Origin: Cyanobium sp. NIES-981
GTDB lineage: Bacteria > Cyanobacteriota > Cyanobacteriia > PCC-6307 > Cyanobiaceae
DNA: 64,000 bases
Assembly: GCA_945877595.1 (NCBI GenBank)
Contig: CAMDVN010000005.1
Location: 1-64,000, forward strand
Reading direction: 5' to 3'
The position numbers and the translations under genes are program-made. Each line of letters begins with the position of its first letter. Position 1 is the stretch's first letter. Below the pieces are notes generated by a model. That model searched no databases. It was not told where the DNA came from and was given only the letters and a program-made list of their open reading frames with translations. This document shows positions 57,791 through 64,000 of the stretch, piece after piece.

Positions 57791-58338
57791 GGGAGCTTGT
57801 TCAAGGGCTCCAGTTCACTGGCCAGGCGCCGATATCCCGTCTGCCAGCTCTGGTGAAATAGGGCCATCACCAGCACCAGGGTTAACGCAAAGCCTGGGGT
57901 GGACAGCATTAAGGCGGCGCCATAGCTCAAGTTGAAGTGGGCGTGCAGCAAGGTGACCACATTGAGGTGGATCAGGAACCAGATGCTCAGCGCGATCAGA
58001 TCACTGATGTAGGGGGCGGCCACAAAGGCGTAGAAGAGCCCAGGGATCAGGGCGGCAGCCAAGGTGTTGAGCAGGTGGCTGGGCTGCACGGGGATCCCCG
58101 CCACCAGGGTCAGCATCAGCATGGTCACCAGGCTGTTTAACAACAACGCCACCGAGAGCACCAGCCCGTCGAGCACCAGTTGGATGGCGATCTGTCGCAT
58201 GGAAAGCCGGTTGGCCGCCAGGGCAAACAGGTGTGACAACGACATCGACAGACCCACCAGTACCAGTAGGCCGATGCCCACGTCGGCTTGCACGAGCCAG
58301 CCAGCCAGCGCGGCGAGACCGTGCTCGATCATGGTCAC
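57787..58338 (-). CDS. Polytopic membrane hypothetical protein
   Basis: TM-rich ORF overlapping the next gene by 4 nt. Confidence 0.65.
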   Translation of the reverse strand: MTMIEHGLAALAGWLVQADVGIGLLVLVGLSMSLSHLFALAANRLSMRQIAIQLVLDGLVLSVALLLNSLVTMLMLTLVAGIPVQPSHLLNTLAAALIPGLFYAFVAAPYISDLIALSIWFLIHLNVVTLLHAHFNLSYGAALMLSTPGFALTLVLVMALFHQSWQTGYRRLASELEPLNKLP

Positions 58339-58504
58339 AGGGCGTGTGTCGGTTGAATCAGGTCACCTCTGCGCGCTGCATCCTGGGACGATTCATGATC
58401 GTGATCACCAGAATTGAGAGTACAGGGCAGTAGAAGCACCAGAATGCATGAAAGGTCGTGGTGCATTCGATGTCATCAACGAGATGGCCCTTGCACAATG
58501 CCCA

Positions 58505-58541
58505 TGCACGGTGTTGATGCACGGTGCTGATGCAGGGTGCC
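58505..58541. repeat. 13-bp tandem repeat TGCACGGTG(T/C)TGA
   Basis: 58505-58517, 58518-58530, partial 58531. Confidence 0.85.
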
Positions 58542-58608
58542 TTTGAACGGTGGTCGTTGGATCCCGGCTAAGCCATTTTGTCCATGGTTTGATTGATCTT
58601 AAACCGGG

Positions 58609-58668
58609 ACAAGATCAATAACACGATCAACACACGATCAACAACATGATCAACTACACGATCAAACG
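58609..58668. repeat. 11-12 bp tandem repeat ACACGATCAAC, ~5 units
   Basis: AAGATCAATAACACGATCAACACACGATCAACAACATGATCAACTACACGATCAAAC. Confidence 0.88.
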
Positions 58669-58693
58669 GAATACCCTCGATCGGGGGTTTGGA

Positions 58694-59302
58694 TCAGGGC
58701 TCCAGCAGGGCCTGGGCGAGGGTCTCGACCGAGGCGGGATGGCTCACGAGGCCAGGGTGACTCCAGGCCGGCAGACCGCGGGCCGTTCCCACGGGCAGCA
58801 CGCCTAGCCAGCTGGGAATCACCATCAGATCCAAGGCGCAGAAATAGCTGCGACAGTCGATCTGTGCCAGTTGATCGGGTTGACGGCGTTGAGTGCGCTG
58901 GAGCCGGCGAATGAATGCACTGCCGATTTTCATGTCGGCAATGCCAGCCAGCAGGGCCCTGGGGACCAGCTGGGCCGTGAGCGTGCCGCGCTGGGGGCTA
59001 CCCACACAGAGAAAGCGACGGGTGCGGCGGTACCCCCCAAACTCTTGGATCCAGGCCCGGGCAATCAGGCCACCCATCGAAAAGCCCAGCACATCAACCG
59101 TGCTGTCGGGGCCAAATTCAGCATCGATGCGCTCACCCAGATTCTGGGCGAGCTCAAGGAGGGGGGTGTGGCCCAGTCGGTGGTTGAGGTGCGGAATCAA
59201 CAAGGGGTCGCGGTGACCGTCAAGCCGGGTGACCAGATGGCGAAACAACCGCGGTGTGTCCCACAGACCGTGGATCAGCACCAGGGGTGGGTGGGCCATC
59301 AC
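58694..59302 (-). CDS. Lipase-like alpha/beta hydrolase
   Basis: PPLVLIHGLWDTPRLFRHLV; VDVLGFSMGGLIARAWIQ. Confidence 0.82.
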   Translation of the reverse strand: MMAHPPLVLIHGLWDTPRLFRHLVTRLDGHRDPLLIPHLNHRLGHTPLLELAQNLGERIDAEFGPDSTVDVLGFSMGGLIARAWIQEFGGYRRTRRFLCVGSPQRGTLTAQLVPRALLAGIADMKIGSAFIRRLQRTQRRQPDQLAQIDCRSYFCALDLMVIPSWLGVLPVGTARGLPAWSHPGLVSHPASVETLAQALLEP

Positions 59303-59303
59303 A

Positions 59304-59819
59304 TCAGGCCAGCATCGCCCGCAGTAGATCGGCGATCACCAGGTTGTCGAGCGACCAAAGCCCGCCTCCGCAGGTGGCCAGCACGAGGCACATCACCACG
59401 TACATCGCTGCTTTTTCCCAACTGGGGGGTTCTCCGACACCCATGGGTCCCACGTAATCCCCATCGGGAATTTGGTAGGGGTCAGGGGCAATGAAGGGGA
59501 AGCCCAGGCGCACCTCCAGGAGCATGGCGTAGCCCATCGAACCCAGAATGGCCAAGGAGGCCAGGGGGGTTAGCAGGCCGGGGATCAGGGCGATGCCGGA
59601 GGCCCACATCGAAAAGGCCGAAAGAAAGCAGAGCCAGGCCGGTGTTTTGAGTGCCTGGGACCACGTGCTGAGGTTGCGCAGCTTGGGCCAGCCATGCCGA
59701 ATGAAGGCGATGCCCACAAACACCCTCAGCACCAGCAGGGCCACCTGGCCGAGGGTTGATGGAACACTTGGCACCAGGATTTCAACGATCTCAACTGGCA
59801 TGGTGATTGGAGTGTCCAA
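59304..59819 (-). CDS. DoxX-family membrane protein
   Basis: VLRVFVGIAFIRHGWPKLRNL, four TM segments. Confidence 0.82.
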   Translation of the reverse strand: MDTPITMPVEIVEILVPSVPSTLGQVALLVLRVFVGIAFIRHGWPKLRNLSTWSQALKTPAWLCFLSAFSMWASGIALIPGLLTPLASLAILGSMGYAMLLEVRLGFPFIAPDPYQIPDGDYVGPMGVGEPPSWEKAAMYVVMCLVLATCGGGLWSLDNLVIADLLRAMLA

Positions 59820-59848
59820 GCGACCTCAAACCGTTTCAACGTAGGCAG

Positions 59849-61144
59849 TCAAGACCGCTCACGCATCAAATCCGCCAGGGCGTGATACACGGGTTTGCGC
59901 ATCCACACCTTGCTGGCATAGGCACCGATGACGGCAGCCAGCAGGACCCCGGGTAGGAGTTGTTGGTCGCCCGCCAGGCGCAGGGCAAACCCCACACTCA
60001 AAACTGGCAATTGGGTGGCTCCGGCCAGGGCTCCTGCCATGCCCATCGCCAGCCCAATCGTGCCCATGCCGGCTGTGTTGCCCACAAGTTTTCCCACCAC
60101 GGCACCGATCGCAAAGGCTGGATCGATTAGGCCGCCCGGAATGCTGGCGCCAAGGGCCAGGCAGGGGCCAATCATCCGGCCCAGGAGGGTAAGCAGGTTG
60201 ACATGTTGGCCCTGGGGATCGGCGATAATCATGCTCATGAGGGCTTCGCCATCCCCGCCGCTACTGCCCCCAGTGAGCAGGGCCATCCCGGCGATGGCCA
60301 GCCCCAGCACGAGCCCCACCGACCAAGGATGGCGGCGCGCCCGTGGTGTGATCCAGGCGGTCGCTTCCAGCAGCAGTCGTGCGAAAAGCCCTCCCAGCAG
60401 TCCGGCTGTCACACCCAGCACCAGGCCCCAACCAAGTTGGGAGAGCTCAAACACGTAGTCGCGAATCATGCCGAGCCCGAACTGGGCCTGGCCCCCCAGG
60501 CTGCTGACCTCGGCGGCCAGGGCGCCGATCACCAGACCAGGCCACACCAGGTTGGCCCCAAAATTGCCGGTGAGCTCTTCGGCCACAAAGATCACCCCCA
60601 GCAAGGGGGTGTTGAATCCGCCCGCTAGGCCAGCTCCAGCCGCCACGGTCATCAGCTCGCTGCTGCTCAGCCGGTTCACCAGAGAGGGCCAGAGCTGACG
60701 CAATCGGTGGGCCACGGCGGCACCCACCTGGACCACGGGGCCTTCCCGGCCCATCGGCAGCAGCGCCAAGGTGGCCACCGACCAGATCACCAGCCGCTGG
60801 ATGGTGGGCCTGGCTGCCATGAGCTGGTCGGCTTGGGCCGGGTCTTTAATGCTGGCCATGGTTTGGGGAATGCCCGAGCCGGACCCTCCCCGCCAGGCTT
60901 TGGCCTGCAAGAACAGCAGCAGCGGCACCACGACCACCGGGGCGCAGGCCGTGGCCACCGTTTGGGGGCTCCAGCCTTGCTCGCTAAACGCCGGCAGGGT
61001 GTGAAGCAGCAGGTCTTGCCAGTGGTCGAGCAGGTTCAATGGCCAGCAGGCCAATCCCACGGCGACGCCCACAAGGGCCAGCTGAAGGAGAAGGCCAACC
61101 GTGCCGGTCAGCGATCGGATCGGCGTCAGCTTGGGCAAGGGCAT
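59849..61144 (-). CDS. ClC-family chloride channel/transporter
   Basis: MGREGPVVQVGAAVA (GREGP), GAGLAGGFNTPLLGVIFVAEEL, GASIPGGLIDPAFAIGAVVG. Confidence 0.92.
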   Translation of the reverse strand: MPLPKLTPIRSLTGTVGLLLQLALVGVAVGLACWPLNLLDHWQDLLLHTLPAFSEQGWSPQTVATACAPVVVVPLLLFLQAKAWRGGSGSGIPQTMASIKDPAQADQLMAARPTIQRLVIWSVATLALLPMGREGPVVQVGAAVAHRLRQLWPSLVNRLSSSELMTVAAGAGLAGGFNTPLLGVIFVAEELTGNFGANLVWPGLVIGALAAEVSSLGGQAQFGLGMIRDYVFELSQLGWGLVLGVTAGLLGGLFARLLLEATAWITPRARRHPWSVGLVLGLAIAGMALLTGGSSGGDGEALMSMIIADPQGQHVNLLTLLGRMIGPCLALGASIPGGLIDPAFAIGAVVGKLVGNTAGMGTIGLAMGMAGALAGATQLPVLSVGFALRLAGDQQLLPGVLLAAVIGAYASKVWMRKPVYHALADLMRERS

Positions 61145-61220
61145 GGCAAGGCGCTGCCTGAACTCAAATTTGCGGCCATCATCGGTGCAGAGGAGGAATT
61201 CCGTGGTGTTTGGTGTGGCA

Positions 61221-63308
61221 ATGGCCGTGAGGGTGGAGTCGGGCAGCCCAGCCCCCCTGGGGGCTTCGCTACTGGGTCAGGGGGTCAATTTCAGCCTCTA
61301 TACCCGCGATGCCACGGCCGTTGAACTCTGTTTTTTTGCCGCTGCCGATGACGAGCAACCGGCTTTGGTGGTGCCGCTGCAGGGTGAAGCCCACCGCACG
61401 GGGTTGTATTGGCATGCCTGGATTGAGGGGGTTGGGGCCGGCCAGGTCTATGGCTATCGGGTGAGCGGGCCCCAGGCCCCTGAGCAGGGTCTGCGCTGTG
61501 ATCCTGATCAACTCCTGCTCGACCCCTACGGCCGGGCCATGGCGGTACCGCCGGGCTATCGCCGCGAGCAGGCCCAGCGCCGCAGCACTCAGGGTTGGGC
61601 TGGGGCGATGAAGAGTGTGGTCGCTGATCTCAGTGCCTATGACTGGCAGGGGGATTCCACCCTGCATCGCCCGGCTCGCGAAACGGTCGTCTACGAAATG
61701 CACGTCAAGGGCTTTACGGCCCATTCCAGCTCAGGGGTGCCGGCCGCCCAGGCGGGTTCTTATGCCGGTCTGATCGAGAAGATCCCCTACCTGCAGGAGC
61801 TGGGGATCACAGCTGTGGAGCTGTTGCCGGTGTTTCAGTTTGATTCCCAGGAGGCCCCGGGGGGGCTGCCCAACTACTGGGGCTACCAGCCGATCTCATT
61901 CTTTGTGCCCCATCACGACTACAGCAGTCGGCCCGATCCGCTGGGGGTGCTCGATGAGTTTCGCGACCTGGTCAAGGCCCTGCACCGCGCTGGCATCGAG
62001 GTGATCCTCGATGTGGTCTTCAACCACACGGCCGAAAGTGATGCCGCCGGCCCGAGTTTCTGTTATCGCGGCCTGGCCAATGCCGACTACTACCTGCTCG
62101 ATCCCGCCGATCGCTCCTTGTATGTCGATGACACCGGATGCCGCAACACCCTCAACGCCAACAATCCGATCGTGCGTCGGCTGATCCGCGACAGCCTGCG
62201 CCACTGGGTTGAGCACTTTCACATCGATGGTTTCCGTTTTGATCTGGCTTCGGTGCTGGCCCGTGATGAAAGTGGTCAGCCCGTGCCACGGCCACCGATC
62301 CTCTGGGACCTCGACACCGATCCCGTGCTGGCCGGCACCAAGCTGATTGCCGAAGCCTGGGATGCGGCCGGCCTCTATCAGGTGGGCAGCTTCGTGGGCG
62401 ACCGCTGGCAAGAGTGGAACGGCCGCTTTCGTGATGACATGCGCCGTTTTCTCAAGGGAGACGGCGGCCAGGTGACCAAGGTCACCCAGCGGCTGATCGG
62501 CAGCCCCGACATCTACGGGGCCAAGCATCGCGAAGCTGAGGCCAGCATCAATTTCATCACCTGTCACGACGGTTTCACCCTCGCTGATCTGGTCAGTTAC
62601 AACGTTAAGCACAACGAGGCCAACGGTGAAAACAACCGTGATGGCTCCGATGACAACGCCAGCTGGAATTGCGGCGCTGAGGGACCCAGTGATGATCCGG
62701 TGGTGTTGGCGCTACGCCAGCGGCAGATGCGCAACGCCTTGGCCCTGTTGCTGCTCTCCGGTGGGACACCGATGCTGAGCATGGGCGATGAGCTCTGCCG
62801 CAGTCAGGGCGGTAACAACAACGCCTATTGTCAAGACAACCCCACCAGCTGGCTCGATTGGAGCCTGCTGGATCAGCATGCCGACCTGCATCGATTTACC
62901 CGTGAACTGATTGCTTTTCGGATGCGCCGCGATGTGGTGGTGTCCGATGAGGCGCTCAGCCTGGCCGACCTGCTGCGGCGCAACCAGATTCACTGGCATG
63001 GGGTCAATCCAGGCCAGCCCGATTGGCGTGACGACTCCCATTCCTTCGCGCTCACGATGACCAGCATTGAGCAACGGTTTCGCCTCTGCCTGCTGGTCAA
63101 TGCCTGGTGGGAGCCACTGTCATTCACGCTGCCGGCGGTTGATTTTGGTGATGCCAGGTGGCACCGCTGGATCGACACCAATTTGCCCAGTCCCAATGAC
63201 ATCGTGCCGGTTCCTGAGGCACCCGAGCTGCAACAATCCACCTATTCCGTAGCGCCGCGCTCCTTGGTGGCGCTGATCGCCGGCCATGAAGGCCTTAGCT
63301 CGATGTGA
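61221..63308 (+). CDS. glgX: Glycogen debranching enzyme (isoamylase/GlgX)
   Basis: GVNFSLYTRDATAVELCFF, GIEVILDVVFNHTAE, VEHFHIDGFRFDLASVLARD, LIAEAWDAAGLYQVG, FITCHDGFTLADLVSYN. Confidence 0.95.
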   Translation: MAVRVESGSPAPLGASLLGQGVNFSLYTRDATAVELCFFAAADDEQPALVVPLQGEAHRTGLYWHAWIEGVGAGQVYGYRVSGPQAPEQGLRCDPDQLLLDPYGRAMAVPPGYRREQAQRRSTQGWAGAMKSVVADLSAYDWQGDSTLHRPARETVVYEMHVKGFTAHSSSGVPAAQAGSYAGLIEKIPYLQELGITAVELLPVFQFDSQEAPGGLPNYWGYQPISFFVPHHDYSSRPDPLGVLDEFRDLVKALHRAGIEVILDVVFNHTAESDAAGPSFCYRGLANADYYLLDPADRSLYVDDTGCRNTLNANNPIVRRLIRDSLRHWVEHFHIDGFRFDLASVLARDESGQPVPRPPILWDLDTDPVLAGTKLIAEAWDAAGLYQVGSFVGDRWQEWNGRFRDDMRRFLKGDGGQVTKVTQRLIGSPDIYGAKHREAEASINFITCHDGFTLADLVSYNVKHNEANGENNRDGSDDNASWNCGAEGPSDDPVVLALRQRQMRNALALLLLSGGTPMLSMGDELCRSQGGNNNAYCQDNPTSWLDWSLLDQHADLHRFTRELIAFRMRRDVVVSDEALSLADLLRRNQIHWHGVNPGQPDWRDDSHSFALTMTSIEQRFRLCLLVNAWWEPLSFTLPAVDFGDARWHRWIDTNLPSPNDIVPVPEAPELQQSTYSVAPRSLVALIAGHEGLSSM

Positions 63309-64000
63309 CCAGCTGCAGCTGGTGGCCATCGGGATCGGCCACCTGCAGGGCCCGATCAAAGCCAAGAGCTGTGCTCTGGTTGGCCAGGTCCATCACGCTG
63401 CTGCAACACCTGCCTAGACCACTGGCCTCAATCCGGCTGGCGGTGGCCTCAAGATCATCGACCTGCAGGCGAATCTGCCAGTGGGCCAGGTCTTGTGTGG
63501 CCTGGTCTGGGGGGATGGGCCGGCCGCTATTGGGCCAGAGGTACTGGAGGGCTTCAAGGCCGGCACCGCTGGGGCAGCGGTAGGCCGTGATGCGCACCTG
63601 GGTGTCGCTCAGGCCATCGAGACCATCTTGGCTGGGACCACTGTTGATGCCGCCACCACCGGGGTTAAGGCCGAGCACCTCGCCATAAAAGCGGCTGCTG
63701 GCCGCCGTGTTGGCGATGCTGATGGCGCTGTGGTCGATGCCCAAAAAGAGCCCGCTCCCGCCATGCCAGCGGGCCTCACCCTTATCGGCGGGAAATTCGA
63801 GCAACTCCAGGCTGTGGCCCTCTTGATCGCGGCACTTGTAAGCCTGGATGCCGGCGGCGGCCATGTTCCAGGCTGGCAGGGTCTGGGGTTCAGTGGAGAT
63901 CGCCCGCACAAGGCCCGCCTGGATCGCGGGCTGCAGCTGGCCGTGGGCCGCCGCCAGGTCACTCACCACGATGCAGATGTGTTGAAACCAGAGGTCGCAG
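63295..64000 (-). CDS. VOC/glyoxalase-family protein, 5' end beyond window
   Basis: LGIDHSAISIANTAASSRFYGEVLGL...VADPDGHQLQLVTSS; in-frame CDLWFQHICIVVSDL continues to the window edge. Confidence 0.82.
   Translation of the reverse strand, partial: CDLWFQHICIVVSDLAAAHGQLQPAIQAGLVRAISTEPQTLPAWNMAAAGIQAYKCRDQEGHSLELLEFPADKGEARWHGGSGLFLGIDHSAISIANTAASSRFYGEVLGLNPGGGGINSGPSQDGLDGLSDTQVRITAYRCPSGAGLEALQYLWPNSGRPIPPDQATQDLAHWQIRLQVDDLEATASRIEASGLGRCCSSVMDLANQSTALGFDRALQVADPDGHQLQLVTSS

Noticed and set aside
58609-58668. Possible CRISPR or iteron origin
   Set aside because: Too short and degenerate, no rep or dnaA genes nearby; treated as a tandem repeat.

Overview
High-GC cyanobacterial chromosome segment, most like the alpha-cyanobacterial Synechococcus/Cyanobium group. 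This is inferred from petM, ycf39, an NTRC-type thioredoxin reductase, two-piece pntA plus pntB, and the gltX-tRNA-Asp-small ORF-tRNA-Trp-rplS order. Most of it is core metabolism: ilvH, trm1-like, infA, pntA1/A2/B, dxr, cysS, polA, gltX, rplS, map, yajQ, fused 5-oxoprolinase plus ggt, glgX. Accessory parts: (1) ~38.6-50.6 kb, a co-directional cluster of two DUF2231 membrane proteins, a heme-copper oxidase whose subunit II lacks the CuA cysteines, a GMC flavoprotein with both expected catalytic positions substituted, a GH63/MGH-like glucosidase, a second intact-looking GMC flavoprotein with a four-Cys motif, and a HlyD-like protein; a convergent TolC operon with two paralogous small membrane proteins follows. 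(2) ~53.4-56.5 kb, an AT-richer island with a lipoprotein, a VanW-like protein and decayed sequence. The most striking unexplained structure is a set of about 25 short direct tandem repeats (mostly 11-18 bp units, 2-5 copies, each locus with a different sequence). They sit almost entirely at gene boundaries, duplicate stop or stop/start junctions, or form in-frame N-terminal, linker or C-terminal extensions. No CRISPR array, rRNA or intact transposon was recognised. Product calls come from reading the translations; no database search was run.
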